Notes: generated by a model from the letters alone, not told the origin. A stretch of DNA of 64,000 bases from Rhynochetos jubatus (GCA_027574665.1 CM050652.1:34615631-34679630); one strand, 5' to 3'. Counted from the first letter of the stretch, positions 1 through 15,156 are shown. Numbers and translations are program-made.

Positions 1-3000
1 CATCAGCTATAAAACATTACTAAGAAGAGATTGTTCAGATCTCCACATTTTAAATCACATGGAACAAAGGCAATAAATTTTTTTTAAAACAATGAACTAA
101 AATCCTTTAAAAGAGCTTCAGACTTTTTCATTGTTTAGCTATAAAGAATACCATCTAAATTGCTTTCTCATTAAAGGAGTGCTACAGGAGGTTAACAGAA
201 AATCTTGAATGGAATTGCCAGTTCCATCGATTAGATTCAATTTATGATGCCAGACCAGTAAAACCTAATTTTATTTAACTTATTATGTCAATTGTTATTC
301 TGCACATCAGTAAAACACTAACCCATTTTGTTTCCTATATGATCCTATTATCAAACAATCAATAATATTCAAGCAAAAAGGGGAGAATTACAAAATACTT
401 TCAATCTATCTTCAGTCTTTCAGAAGTCAAACTATTCTTCTTGGTTTTGATCAAAATGAAAATACAGAGGAATAAAACTTTAGAACTATTTATCTGAGTT
501 AAAAAAGTTATAAGGTTGAAGTCAGCAGCTATTTAAGACTTGGCCATGACAGACTTCAAACCTTCTAAGAGCAGCACAAATGCAGCATTCATATTTTCAC
601 AATAAATGACAACAAATCATTTCCCCTCAGGTCTTTAAAGTAAAATTTGCATGAATCCAGCATTAATTTATTTAATCAAAATTATCACTGCTTTTCACCA
701 TTTCAGAACTGAGAGGGAGATGAACAAGTAACTACTAATCATCAAATATGGTATGAGAGCTGTGACTCTGACAGTGGAAAAGGTTGAACTAACCACCAAG
801 TGCCATAGTATGTTAAGTAGACTTGAATATTACTGAAACAGGAAAATTCAGAAGATCAGCAGCCTGGTTTGTAGGTGTAACCTGACAGGAAGATGTCTAA
901 CAAACAGTTTCCAAACAATTCTGTCTGTAAAAATTTAACTTTGTCTGCAGAATTATCAGTAAGTTGGGACACTGCTTCAGAAATGTAGGTTAGTCTCTAG
1001 TCTCAGAGGAGAGATGGAAGAGCTTTATTGCAATTTCATTTTGTCCTGCTTTTATCGTCACCTTTGTTTCTCAAATTGCGACACAATTATTCAACTGTTA
1101 TTCTTTCAAACTTAAATGTTGGGGTTTTTTTCTTGCAATGACAGATGTCTTTCAGAGGACTCTCCTACTACATGAATACAATTTTGGGTTGATACACAAC
1201 AAATATTCCATTTAAAAATGTAGTATTCCATCATGTTAACTTTCTAGTGGAATTGCAATTTTAGCACACTGGCATTCTAATCTTTTCACAGTTTATTCTA
1301 TTAGCACATTCAGCTTTAAAAATATTTGAATTTCAACAGATATATTGAGATAAAAATCCAACATTTTAAATTTTTTTCACAGACAAGTACCTGCCTAATT
1401 GAACACCTGTTAAAGTTATAAAACTAGGAATGAAGAGATATAAACGTGCTTAAATAGTCAGTGGTTTCAATTTCCATTTAAAATTGGTCCTTCAATAATT
1501 ATTTTCCATATTTTAGTCTCTCACACTAAAGTCACTCACCCAGGAAGATACTGCCTGAATCCTGAAGTAGTGACCACTGTAGTACCATTGAATAGTATCA
1601 AGCCATAGTACCTAAATGTTTATGGTTCTAGTTAAACATCACAGATCTTTTATTGCACGTAAGTGTACTTGAATTATTATAATGTATGATCCATTTTATA
1701 CTACTGCACCTCTATTGCAGCCACAGAAAATACTGGTGTAAAAAAAAATTATGCCAGCTTTCTAAAGCAGAATAATCCATTATAATCCATCTTAATTTCC
1801 AAGCGAACTTGTCAGATGACAAAATCATAGGGAAACATGATGATCTTTAAAGCGTTCTCTCTCTTTTTTTTTCCTTCCATTTTTTTTCCAGGATCTTCAC
1901 TTTCCTGAGGTATCTTCACTCCCTCTTTCAAAACTTACTGTTATCAACATCATCAAAAGTCAAACAACAATACAAGCAAAGCAGATGACAGAATTGATAC
2001 TGGAGAATAGCAAGATAACAATAACATCCTTGATGATCTGAACATGCATATTCTGGGCTGCTTTTCTCTCTAGTATTTTGAATTTGCTTAAAGTTTTCTG
2101 TTTCCAAATACGAGCATAATAGGAAAACGGGAAGTGAGAAACAGGCAGAGGTAAAATTGTAAAATGGGATATATCATCACTCCAGTTTTATGGAGGTTCA
2201 ACAACTCTTTGAGTCATGGCCAAATTACATACTCTCTGTGAGCATGGTGTTCAAATATCACTAATTAATTATAGTACCCATTTTTAGCTCATGGAATGGA
2301 AACATACTGTTTCAGGCAGCAAGAAAACACAGGAGGGAGGTATCCTGTAGGTGAAGTGGAAAGAAGCATTTTTAGAACATTTTAATATCATCTTATGTGT
2401 GACACCAGTACCTAGAAACCTGATAGTGTGGTGTCTGAGGCTTTTTGTAATCATCATGGCAAAAAGAGTGCAATTATATCTGTGTATGCACAGCTCCCTC
2501 CAGGTTTCGATCTACCCAGAATTGGATTTTCTAACAACAAAACCAATTGCCAAAATAATTTGCTCAGAAGCTTGCCAGCATTACTCCAAGAATGAGTGAT
2601 GTGTTCATTCTCCAGGGCAAGTGTCTTGTTTCTGCAGGAAGAGGGAACTTCTGTGTCTTTTCACTGCATCTGCAACTTTTACACTGGCTCAACTATCCTG
2701 TACTCTGTGGTTTTTGATTCTATAAGCTGCAGTGGTCCAACAGATCAACAAAGGAGCTTTGCAACTCAAACTGTCATTTCATCAAGTCCCTTTGAATTTC
2801 TGGAGGAAATACTCAATATTTTATAAGTACAGAAAACAGATACTTTTGGAAGTTCTACTTCTAGGGATCTCTCTCATGTGTGCGTAATCATACTTAATTA
2901 AATTGTCCTGGTTTTAACACTGAAGTGCTAAATGTGGTACTGCTTTCAAATGTTGATGGATTTTTTAAAGTTCCCTTGGTGAGCAAGTGTAGATTGTTCT

Positions 3001-6000
3001 TAAAGAGTGGCCTTTCTTTCTAGGCTTGCAGCTGAACTATTCCAGGAAAATAGTTTATGATTTGTTAACAAAACCAGAGAGAAGACAAGAACATTTAAGG
3101 ACCAGGATGAAGTTCACCTGCCAATCAAGTGGAACGTAGGCTGCCCAGGGCTCTGGGTTGCTGCAGTTTGTGCCCTGGTACATTCACAGACATTACCTGT
3201 AGAAAGTATGTTTGCTTTTCCAAACAGAAATCATAGGCATAGAGCAAAACAGTGAGAAGAATAAACACAAAAAAAGGTACAAAAACTTGAAAAGGATTGT
3301 CAGGGCCTCATTAGAAAAAAATTATTCTTAGCGGCTACAGCTCATTAATTACTGTGGTAAAAGATGGCAGACACATAAGCACATTTTGTCTAGCCTTTCT
3401 TGGTGATTAGTATTTTCTCCTGTGTATCCAGTAAGTCCGTTATGGCAAAATTATAGCGAGTTTCACATATTTCTTTTAAACCTCTATGGATTCATGGATT
3501 GGGAGAGTTGAGTTTTTACTGCACTACTGTAGAGACTAGTGACTTATAACATGGTAGACAAAAAAACCCAAAACATAACCTCTAAGAACCTGTAAATAAG
3601 ACTTCTTGAAACTCAGTAACATAAACTTCTTGTCATTTATACATGGAGCTGAGGCTGTCAACTCTAAAAGCACAGTTTCGCAGTAAACTGTAGAAAGTTG
3701 ATCTCACGGGAGTTCCTGTCTACCCACGGCTATTGCCTACCTGCTTGGTATGGCACAGACAGATGAACTTGCAACAAACTAACCTTATAAAATCACGAAT
3801 GAAAGGAGATAAAGTCTGTGGTAGGGGAGGTGGCAGCTGGTTTGGCTTTTTCTTGAAACCAGCTTAGCAAGCAGCAGATTTTGAAATTAGTGCTTGAGTG
3901 AGAACGTGAGTTTTGGATTAAATCATTTAAATGTGAGGACTTTAGGATTGAAACTCTAGATACCAACCACAGAGTTGCAACACAATATAATGTATTTATA
4001 CCCACCTTCCTTCTTCATAATTTCATTAGGAAGTGTATGCCTTAATTAGGTACAATAGCACCAGGTTAGAGCAGTAATTTTTTCCCTTGCTTGATAAGGT
4101 GTGCCCCTCCCTCTGTAAGGCATTGTTTGAAAGGGGCTTCTAATAGAACTGAGGGTGTATACAAGTGACAGAAGGAGAATTGGTTGAAATTACAGTTTCA
4201 TAGCAAAGTTTTAAAAAGCCTTTTGAAATTAATCCTGTGCTCTAGGACACCACATTGCTTATATTATTTACGTAAAATGTCAGAATGCTTATAATACATT
4301 CTTATGCTACTGAGCTGAGCATAGCCAGTGACTTTTGCAGGCTGCAACAGGGGAAGATGAGCAAAGCTGACATTAAGATAAAGAGAGTGAAAAGTCCACT
4401 GCTGGGGAAAAATAAAGAAAAATGTGAAGAGACAGGGAGACAGAGAACATAGATCAGAACTGGTTTGAAGAGAGTGTTCAGAGTCCTAAAGAACAGGTGA
4501 ATTTACCACATAAAAGCTTTAGAATAAGCAAATGAATCTATAGGTGCACACCCTTTAATAGACTGAGCTTGAATACACCTATTAAACAAGCAAGAAAGGG
4601 ACTAAAAGGTCAGGACTGTGTCCTGATAGAGTGGCAAAAAGGTCAGGAGCAGGTTAGGGACAGATTAAGGCCACATGTTTGTCTGACAGGGCCAGAGGAG
4701 GCAGCAGGAGGAACTACAGGTTTCCCATGAAAAAATGAGCCAAAAGATCTTGCACTGATCACTCCTTAGGAATGGGAAGGAAGGGTAGTGGGGGTGGAAG
4801 CTGATGACAGCAGAGACCTTAAATTTGCATGTGGGTCCCAGAAGCAGTATAAGCACTGGATGATAGAGACAGCAAATGATTTTGAAATCTGTTGAAGGGA
4901 CTAACAGATATAGCTGCAGCAGCAAGGACCACACCAGGACTTTAGGAAGAATAGTAGCATTCTAATAAACAGCTGAATGTGTTAATGAGGGAATTCAGGT
5001 ACAGGTAGCTAGAAACAGTATGAGACCATTATACTTTGCCTTCCTCTCCCAGTGCTTTCCAATTTCTATTCATAACTGGAAATAAGAAAATGTAATTTTC
5101 AATATCCACCAAATGGACAAATTTCCAGTTTATTTCTTGTTAATTATGATGGGTTTATGCCAACATTCATCCTCAATTTTCTTTACAGAAAATGAATACC
5201 CTAATCAATGCTCCAAGAACTACAGAGGCTTTACAATTATTAACCACTGTAATCGTTATTAGAAAAAAACAATATATGGACGATTTGATAATGACAAAAT
5301 TCATAACCAAACAGTTTCATATTTTGAAAGCAGGAAAAACATTATCTTGATAAAATGGAGAAATAAAAAGAGATGTACAAAGAAATTCTGATATTAACTG
5401 CCAGCAAAAAATGAGTAGGAATTTCCCACAGTATGCCAGCAAGTGGACATACAGTTGCATGGTTTGTCAAAAAAAGACTGTGCATTCATTATTCAAGAAA
5501 TCAAGCAAATCAACCACTTCAAAGCCAAAAACAAGCTGATGCACAAAGAAAGCTGACAACTCAACATGAAACTATAAATGCATGTACATACAGGAAAGAA
5601 AGAACAAATTATATTATTTCTTGACAATTTGAGAGGGGGAAAAAAATATGTTGCTCTTTGTTTTCTGAGCTTGATTTTATTTTATCCAATTCCTTGGCCT
5701 CAGGTCCCTTAAAGCACTCATTTGGGTGAAGTTCTGAAAGATGTGGAAGATACAGAAATGTGGAGAAAATCTCAAGAGTAAACATAAATTAATATTGAAG
5801 AACTGGTGGCTTTGAAAGTTCTTCTTGTAGGTGTACAAACCTTGCAAAACGTAATGGACATTAACTTCCAGAGCAAATCATCTCACATGAATGTGAAGCT
5901 GATCTGAATTCTTCTAATATTCCCAAAGCTCACAAATACAGAAGAACGGAGATTAGGTCAGTTAAAAGAACAGATCTTGCAGTATAAGAAACTAATTATC

Positions 6001-9000
6001 TGAACTACCAGTTTTACATTCCTTAGTGGATTAACTATTTAAATCTTATGTTTTTCAAAATCATTTGCATGTATAAAAGGTAACATACAGGTTGTTGGAA
6101 AAAAAGGCAAGACAGTTTGGAAGGGAATATTATCATAGTGTTCTCCTGATGAAGAGATAATACTATCCTTCTAGAATATAATATTATACTAGCAGCAAAT
6201 ATTACTAGAATAAGAGCGTCATTTTTGACAGAATTTTCATTCTTGTCCAAAATTTCATTTAAACAACTTTTTTAGTCAAAAGGATGGTACAGTATCTGAT
6301 CCCTCCACTGAAAATCTAATTTTTCCATTTTTTTCTCATTCTGTTAAAAAAAATTGTAATAAACTTACCAAAACAGAAAAAAAATCAACTTTATTCAACT
6401 ATACATATTTCTTGCTTCCAAGTATGTTTTTGCATTGAATTCTATTTAGAAGCAACAAAAAAACCCCCCAACACTATGTTTTTCTATTTTTGACATCTCT
6501 GTAAAAGAGTTAAGTATGCAATATGCGAAGAAAGGGGAAGAAGGTAAAATTACAGTAAAACACCTGGTCCTGTAGAAAAGGTATCACAATGTTTTCTTGT
6601 CACATCATTCTGGCTTCTATCTTTATTATTGGGAATTCTGTCTACATGAAGAACAAACACAGCAACTTATTTACAATCAAACAAAAAAGAATATTAGGCT
6701 TTTTAAGCCTTTCTCTTTTATTAGATTTTATTCTTGAAACTGGAGTAGAATGATAGAGAAATATTGTGTTAAGAAAATGTTGTAGTTTGTAAAAATGAAA
6801 TAATTTAATTTTCATCACCTAGACTGTATACAGGCAATGGAATAGAAAATGTTGTATTTTGTCTCCTCAGTATTTACCAATTTAACAAAACCTGTGAAAA
6901 ATCTTGAATTCATTAGGTCTTAGGTTATCCAAACTTTAAAATAATATTTTGCAGTCATCCAGTCCTAAGATTCCTTACCTTCCATTTGGAAATCACTGCC
7001 TGGGCTAGCACAGTAACCAAGAAGATTAATGTACACAAGGATGTCTTCCTGATATGGGTAAACTAGTTGTTTTTGCCATTTTCCAACTACAATTTAATTT
7101 ATATTTTATGATATAAGGATCAAAATCCATAATTACAGGAGTACCAGCACATTTCTGTCTTTTATGGTTAGGCTTTGTTCTTCAATTACAGTGTGAGGCA
7201 AAGTAACCATTTTTTTGAATGAGTGAAGAAGCCTTGCCCTACCATGCATTCCTCTGTCTAATGGAGAAGGTATGGTAGAATTGAATGGACTATGAGGGGA
7301 TGAGGAACTTGCTCATGTTCTCACAGACTGGAGACTATCCCTTCCAGGACTGGAATCTATCCCTTCTACTACCCCCACCTTCAGCTTCAGCCTCAGATGC
7401 CAGACGAGAAGCTGAAAGCTTTTACAACAAGAGAGTAAAAGCCTGGCAAACTTCAAGAATATTCAGTTCAGACTCAGGTTAGGTCTGGAAATGATCCAGT
7501 GTCTTATTTCAAGTACCTTATTCAGTTCTACACTTTGTGTGGTACTTTCTTTGTCTTCACCAGATATGCTTTGAAGTCTGTACTGCCTCCTTGCATGTAG
7601 AATTTTGTAAAGTAAATACTTTCTCAGACAGTAAAATGTCTGATCTTGATCTTGCAATCCTTTCTTAGCCTAAATGTAAATAAACTGCCTACTGTTTTCA
7701 TGAGTAGGATTTATATTTGCAACACAAAAAAAGCTATTTAAAAATGGGAGAATGATGAATGTCGTAAACAAAATTACTGATACTGGAGACAATTACAGTC
7801 ACTTTTAATTAGGAAGGAGGACAATGATATTTTGAATTTGTAGTGTCTGCTGTTAGTATACTCAAAAAGAAAATTTATCAGAGTTTAACTAAGTGAAAGC
7901 ATTAGTAACATTTCCTGCCAAATACATCTACTAGTTATAAACAGAGAGGATTATCCACATCACCATAGTTAGTGCAACACTTTTTTCCCTAATAATATAT
8001 AAACCTGAATGTAGAAGAGGTTTCTGAGACTAATTCTGGAGATTGACGATTTTACATTCAGTGTTTTTGTTAGATGTCAGCCATGTGGCCAAACATGACT
8101 GAGCCTCGTGTGTCTGTATTAACAGCATGGAAGATAGCCCTTCATTTTTTGTGGGGAAAAAAGTTATTTAGTAATAGAGGGCAAGTTATTTTTCCACTGG
8201 TGAAGCCTTTATTAACATCAAGATATCTTCTCTAAACAACATGTAAGTCCATAGGCTAAATGCCAGTCTTTGGCGTGGTACATAAATGTGTGTCCAGTAA
8301 ACCAAGACCCATCACAAAGAGAAAAGATAAAGGGATCCTACTCCAACCTCAAAGCTACAGACCCGATTCAAATTGTCCCAACAAGATTTAGGATCCTTTC
8401 TAGTGGATGCCTGATCCATGATATCATTGGTTTGAAAGGGAAGTGAGTGATAAACACTATAGCCACATTCTTGTTTTAGGAGCCTGACTTTATCCCTTTC
8501 TTCATTACTAAACCCTCAGCATATGCAAACATTTGTTATTTCTTTTTTTTTTCTTGCAATAGAGTAACTTGTGTAGAACAGGTGATCTTCAAAGAGTAAC
8601 TATGATGTTTCCTGCTCACTAAATGGATGTCTTAAATAGACAACTTGGGATTTTTACAGACATATCCCCTTCGACCGATTACTGAAAACATAGATACTTG
8701 ATATAAGAAGGACAAGATCATCTTTCCTTCCCTCTGAGAGCTGGATGGTTAAAATGCAGGCACAATAAAACCTGCATCAGGGACATGAGGTCCCAAGCCT
8801 CTTTCTATTCTAATTGTTCTGATGTTAGAGAGGCTGCAGACTTCATTGGTGCACAGGGTTGCCTTTAGAATATGAACAAATAAACTTTTTCTTCAGTTGT
8901 TTAAGAGTTCCTAGGAAACTCTTCCTAAAACACTGAAGAATGCACACAGAACCTTGTCTTGAAAACTTTCTCACACAAGCAACCCCAGTTGAAAACGACA

Positions 9001-9054
9001 TCATTCACCTGAGCAACCTAGGAGACCAACTAATGCTGAATTAGACAGCAGCAA
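1..9054. other. AT-rich non-coding sequence, no gene seen
   Basis: I see no supportable gene here. Open frames are at most about 90 codons, as expected by chance in AT-rich DNA, and none has coding-like composition or convincing paired splice sites. One good-looking acceptor near 2080 (pyrimidine run then TAG) is followed by a possible donor near 2151, but all three frames between them contain stops. No CR1 or LTR sequence is recognisable. This is probably intron or intergenic DNA. Confidence 0.7.
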
Positions 9055-9103
9055 CAAAAAAAAACAAAAAAAAAAAAACAACAAACAAACAAAAAAAAAA
9101 AAA
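9055..9103. repeat. A-rich simple repeat with AAAC units
   Basis: This is a run of A interrupted by single C residues, partly in (CAAA)n phase. It could be the decayed tail of a retroposed sequence or a plain low-complexity tract. No retroelement body is recognisable upstream, so I call it simple repeat only. Confidence 0.85.
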
Positions 9104-9862
9104 GCTGCGTTTAAGGCAGATGTTCTCTGCAACATGTTTTCACTAACAGAACAACATTGTTCCCCTTACCCACAGGTATGTAAAAATAAATCAGTATATT
9201 TCATCAAATGCTCTTCATATAACAACAAGATTTTTGTTTGTTTTGATGTTTTTGTTTTTGTCAGGCTTGCAAATCTCACTCCAGTGTTTTGGACCATAAT
9301 CAGCCTTTGTCAGTTTAAACTGTTCTTAACATCTCTTCCTCCATCCATGGGTCAATGTACAAATGGAATTTACAAAGTTTTAAAAAAAGCAAGACATTTT
9401 GGATGTTTATTGATAGTTGTAATGAGATGACTACTGTCAGAAGTTGTATGTATCTGTGATTCTTAATATGTAAAGCATGTTTTAAAGGATGACTCATAGC
9501 ATAAATAATTCATATTTTAATAGTCAAAAAGTAGTCTCAGTTGGTTTTGATGGGGAGTTTTGAGAATACTGTAAGATAGATTTTCTCAAAGCAGACTTGG
9601 TAGCAGTAGTTAGGCACTTCTATTTTTTTCATTTTGCTAGAGTTCTCTGTCCTTAGGGGGAAAAAACATGCTCAGACAAAGACTTATTACAGCAGACGTT
9701 ATCATTTCCAAATCTAATAGAAACAGTTTGCTCAGACACAGAATTCAGAGTAAAAATGTTTCATTCTCAAAAGCACTGACATTCTGTTGATAGGGATTTC
9801 AATAAACAAGCAAACATTGCTTTTTGATAACCCTCTTTCTGTACAGTAGTATTTCACTGCAG
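9104..9862. other. Unique AT-rich sequence upstream of candidate exon
   Basis: I see no gene in this stretch. A possible donor (CAG followed by GTATGT) lies near 9175, but no pyrimidine-rich acceptor precedes it; the upstream sequence is the A-rich run. The last 30 bases form the pyrimidine tract and acceptor of the candidate exon that follows. Confidence 0.6.
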
Positions 9863-9964
9863 AGGCAGAACTCTTTACAAGCTCACTGCTGGGAATGAAA
9901 AAAGATGACAGTCAGATTAAAGGCTTCCAAGGAAAACTTGAATCTTATGTCAAGATAAAAGCTG
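9863..9964 (+). CDS. Candidate internal coding exon, product unknown
   Basis: This is a possible 102-base internal exon of a host gene. Upstream is a pyrimidine-rich stretch (CCTCTTTCTGTACAG) with a second acceptor ending CTGCAG at 9862. Downstream is a strong consensus donor, GCTG followed by GTGAGT. Only one frame is open right through, and its peptide begins AELFTSSLLGMKKDDSQIKG and ends in LESYVKIKA. It looks like ordinary soluble, charged helical protein. The other two frames stop early. Using the CTGCAG acceptor, the exon starts and ends in phase 1, so skipping it would keep frame. An alternative acceptor (TAG at 9847-9849) would add 13 bases and change the entry phase. Its end phase matches the start of the candidate exon at 27767. 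I do not recognise the protein. The call rests on splice-site and frame logic, so it could be chance. Confidence 0.4.
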
Positions 9965-12900
9965 GTGAGTTTTTTATTTTATTTACAGTTCTGTGTCCTC
10001 ATTCAGGGCATTCACATTAATCTGGACATATGATTAGAAATGTTGAAGAATTGAAATAGTTGCTGCTTTTCAGACCTCAACATAACTCTAAATTATATGT
10101 ATCTTTGAAGGTATTCTTAATGTTACAGAACACCAAAGAATTAAGTCTTCTGAAATATTCTTTTTTTCCCTGAACTAGTGTTTTCAGAAAGTTCTAACCC
10201 ATAACAGATATGTCCAAGCTTTCAGCTGTTACAAAAAGCTCTGAAACCTTAACTCTGTACCCTGTCTCTCCCTTTGCTTTAATCTATAAATGCTTTCACA
10301 ACTCCAGCTTGTCCACAATAAACATCATCTCTAAATGGATTGTGTTTTGACCAAACACATACACAGTTTTCACCAGAGCATTCCTGGAAGTTTGACATAC
10401 CTTCCTTTTCCACAAATTTTTCGACATATGTTCCTACCCTTTTTGTTCAATTTATTCAAGGCAGGCTTAGATTTATACAATCCTTTATTGTATGAGCAAA
10501 AATGTACCAACATATCATGCTGGTAATGCTCTGAGCACAATAGATACATACCATCAACATTTTCTCCCAATGAGACAACAGCTAATGGATTGCAGGAGGG
10601 CTTTCCTGCCAAGATTTCCCAATTTTGATTCCAAACACTGCTTAGAAACTCTTTTATAATGTGTGGTACCAAAGATACCAGCAGGATCAGGACCCCATGA
10701 TTATAGTTAAATAGGGATAAGCTGGTACTGCAGTTTAAGACTGTAAAAAACTCCACAGGTAAACAAACATAGAAACAGTTGAATGAGAGAAAATAAAAGC
10801 AAATACATATCATGTTAGATTATAGCTTGCAGTCCCTTACAATATTTTTCTGTTGTTACTACAAGACCATGTAGAAACATGCATATATGCTCTACATGCA
10901 TGTGAGAGATTTGGTAATGGAAAAATAGGGCCCCTCTGTTATGTAAAAAGTAATATTTTTTTTTTCAAGAGCTAGAAACCCTATTTCAATAAATACTCTT
11001 ACTATATTTGTTATTTCAACTTTTACATGTCTCAGAAGCAAAAAAAAACCCCACCTTGTCAAAGTTTAGGGAAATGCTGCTAAGTAACACTTAAGTGTCA
11101 CGAGAAGACTGGAGCTAGTACTGTGTATTAATCACATTTTGTCAACCATTGGTAACATATGGCATTATAATTATATCAAATATGTTTACAAAAGTTGTGA
11201 ACAGGTGCTAATGGTTGTGTTCCAAATGTTGACAGGCCTTAACAAGATCACTTTTTACCAAACTGTGTCCCAAAGACAAGGCAAGAAAAAACCTATAAAC
11301 TAGGGCAAAGAAAGTTTTCCAAGTAACTTAAATTTCTTTCCAAACTTTTCTGACATTTGTCTTTTCAAATCTAATTTGATATAGAAAGTAGTCAGGGTTC
11401 CATATTATGCATGGAATACCAAAGAAATTTCCAAATAATATCATCCTTTTCCATTCATAATATGGATGGAGTATATGTTTATTGCTAACACTGTTATCAC
11501 TAACACTAATTATTACTAACATTGTGCTGGATTCTAGAGGCCCTGCCAGATGTGACAGTCACAAGGCACCTATCATATGTTTATATGCATAAAAGACAGT
11601 CTGTCTGCAGACTTAAAATCACAGAAGGAAGCATAACAAAGGAATATAGTGAACAGGACATATAAGGAAATTATGAGACATCATTTGAAGAGAAAGAGCC
11701 ATTTGAAAGAGCTTTATCCAAGAACAGTGAATACTTCCTTTTATAATTTAACTCCTTTATCTTTAATAGTGTAGATGCTTAAAATATCTGTTGAGCCAAA
11801 AGAGACATGTTTCCACTAAGACTGGAAAGATTACTATACAAAAACATATGGACAACTATTACAGAATGAGTGTGCTCTTATTTCTGTTTGATCTAGAACA
11901 GTATCAGATATGAGTCAGTAACAAATAACTTTCAGTAGCAAGTAACAAAATGTGTAACTACTCTTCTTAAAAAGGTGTGCAATGATATTTCAGGCTGTTG
12001 GATGTTTTAACCGGATACCATTTAGATACTGTGTTGATAGGTGTAATAACAAAGGCAAAGGAATAGATGACCTTAAATCCCTCTAAAAAATGGCTTTAAG
12101 TAAATTGCCATTGACTTTAAATCATTTACATTATTTCATTCTGCAGCCAGTCTGTTGCTTAGGATGATTATCTCTCAGAAAGTATATGTGATTCTCCCAT
12201 ATTAAAGGTTGTAGGTCAGGTTAAAAAGATAATCAAGACCTTACTGTTATTAACAAGAAATGTAAATTTTAAAATTAAATTCACAAAAGAAATATTTTAA
12301 AGCATAACTAAAAGAAACTGCTCCCCTCCATAAAACCTCTTCAGTGTGGCATTCAAGCATGTGTTCTGCTCAGTACTCATGTGAAGTGACTGTAAGACTT
12401 TGTGAGACAGGACTGACATCAGGCTATGGATACTTGGTTTTGCATGATTTAGGTAACATAATTCATTATTTCCACTAGTGCTTAGTCATGTTTGGGGTAT
12501 TGAGAAAATTTGCAGCTCATTTCAAACATGGCCTGAGGTAAAACAGAGAATACCCGTAGAACATAGAGATAGTGCCAAGATGTCTGGCTCAGGAAGTTCA
12601 TTTGACATTGCTTCATGGTGCACACAACTTACAGCTGGTTTAATCCCTTGCTGAGAAAGGCAATTAAAAAAAGAATGTTATATCACACTGGATATGACAT
12701 TGCACATTTCTTTTTAGATTTGTATAGTAGCATTGTTGTCTGTAAATTGATCATCTTCGATTTAAGCTATTACAAAATACTCTAATACTACTACATAACA
12801 GTACTTAATAGTACTTAATTAATACTACTAATTAATTGAAGCTTGCATAATTTACTCAGCTACCATTGAAATCACAACACCAGGAATACATGAAACTATA

Positions 12901-15156
12901 GTCTACAACAACAAATGGAATAGTGCTTATCAGCCCAAAGGGCTGGACTGATTTGTCTCATGGTCTGCTTCTCTCCATGCTGTGCTGCTCTGATCGACTG
13001 ACAGCATGTTTTTATGCAATTTCTCTCATCCTAATGCAAAATCTTTAGCTAAGCCACCATTCTCTATGAACACGCCTTCACTGCAGTCCCAATCTAAACT
13101 TTTCCTTAGGTGTTCCCCTGCTGTCCACATCCATGAGATTTAACCCAAATTTCATGGTGATTTAAACAGCAATCACAAAATATAGGTTTCAAACTTAATT
13201 GTAACCTAAATAAACTGGCTAAAAGCTGTGCAATATTTGACAATCATCTTAACTGATGATCTAAAATGCATTTCTGAACATCAAGGCAATGGACTCTGTC
13301 AAGACAGCAGAAGTCACAAACTTTAATTCAATTTCATTTTCTCCACCTGTAACTGTCTTACATAAAAACAGCGACAGCAAAGGTGCAACCCTTTCAGTAA
13401 CCTGTCTCACAGCTCTTGGTTACCACTGCCCTCAGTGATGCCAAGCAGCTACCTTATCCGCCTCCAATTAGCCCCAGCATTTACCCTGCTGGTGAGGACC
13501 AAGCAGAGTCCAACATCAGTGGTTTGAGCTAAGTTCTGCCCTTTCTTTACCATTTGTGATGACTTTGCAGTGCTGCCTGCAGCAACAGTCAAGCATAATA
13601 TAATGCGCAGAGCAATACTTTCACCCTGCCAACAAGAACCCAGTAAAGGCTGCTTAAGCTTCCAGCCAGTGCTAAAATTTAAATTTGAAACTGGTTTTAC
13701 CAGAGCTGAGAAACTAAAAAGAAAGCAGGTTAATGTTATATAACATGAAAGTTTTCAAAGTTTTTGCTAAGTACAAAATGCTTTATATGGACTATATCCA
13801 TTTTTAAGATGAGAGGAAATTTTAGTATCATGTATTCATGGCAGATCACTCAAACATAATCAAAATACATTTTTTTCCTTCTGAATTTGGAAAGAATATC
13901 TTGGTTTCTGAATGCAAAACAAGAATAGAGTGGTCTACTGTTTACTAGAAATCACAAAGGAAATTAAAAAAACAAATAGAGACTGAAAAATTAACTTGTC
14001 TATGTATATACCTTTCTATACTTTTTCCCTTTAATCTCATGCCACTTTCAAACCAGAATATTTAATTTGGGGATCATACTGAAAAACAAACCCAGAAAAT
14101 ATTATGCAGTAAATTTTAATGTATATATTTAATATATTTTTTGTGATAACAAACTCATATGATTCAAAATATCACTCCATGCTTCTTACTAAGATTCATT
14201 CTTTCAGAACTGAATAGATTACAGATATATACACAAATTAGTTCACAACAATTACTTAAATTACTTTAAAAAATATTTAATTTAAATAAAAATTCCCCAA
14301 AACTTTGAAGGAATTATGTATGAAAAAATACTATCAAAAACTGGCCAACATTATAAAGACAAAATATATTACTTGTCTTCCTCTCAACAGCATTATACCT
14401 TTTAACCAGTGACAGTATTGTGAAGGGGAAACTAAGAGTATTAAATAAATAAATAAATAAGACAAGAGATGAAATTGCAGGATAGATAGAGGAGCAGATA
14501 ATAACTGTTTGGAATACTAGAGTGGAGTTGTGAATGCATATAAACAAGTAGGCAATAATATGTTTTAGTCAAACTCATAGAAGTGAAATATTTTTGTGTA
14601 ATGTTATCTTTTGCATGAATAACATTTTGCTCAAAGTCTTGGAGATTCTAATACCACAAACATTGTGTGCTGCATTAACTTATGCTATAGAAGTTCCCTC
14701 CACAACAGAAGATTACAACTGAGGTACCAACAGCTTTATGTATGTCCTAGATGAATTCAGAACTAGTCCTGGTTCAAGTCTGAATTTTATCCAAGAAGTA
14801 ACATGAGGGTTTCTCTCTGATTCTTTTTTTTCACAGAAATTGCCTTTAGCTTTTTACACCTCAGCCTTCACACAGACAAGTGCGCTCTCTCTCTCACTAT
14901 CTCTCCCTCCTTCTCTCCTTTTACATGCATTGCAAAACAACTTTTTCAGGCTGATGTTCTTAGTATATATTCTTAGTATCTTACCTCTGAGACTGGTACA
15001 TTAGTAGGTGTCAAATGGGCCAAGTCACAAAGCATTTCTCATGTTCCTAATTGGCTGAATCTAACCTACCAGCCCACCTCCACAGAAGTCATTTTCAGAA
15101 ATGGTTTCTCAGGCAGGCAGCCTGCATTTAAACTGATCCCTCTGGTCAACTCAGGG
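9965..15156. other. AT-rich non-coding sequence
   Basis: I see no gene. The longest open frame (minus strand, 10370-10813, 147 codons) is rich in Phe, Cys and Leu, matches no family I know and has no upstream signals, so I treat it as chance. If the flanking exons are real this is intron. Small local features are (AAAT)n at 14442-14460 and a self-similar AT stretch with repeated TACTAC and AGTACTTAAT near 12780-12840. Confidence 0.65.
14442..14460 (+). repeat. (AAAT)n microsatellite
   Basis: Four to five tandem AAAT units form a short uninterrupted tetranucleotide repeat. It is a potential length polymorphism. Confidence 0.9.

Noticed and set aside
2082..2151. Exon-like segment with a very good acceptor (TTTTCTCTCTAG) and GTAAAA donor
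   Set aside because: All three reading frames contain a stop. It could only be non-coding, and there is no other support.
10370..10813. 147-codon minus-strand open frame
   Set aside because: Rich in Phe, Leu, Cys and Tyr as expected from AT-rich DNA, with no domain, no splice signals and no conserved pattern I can recognise.
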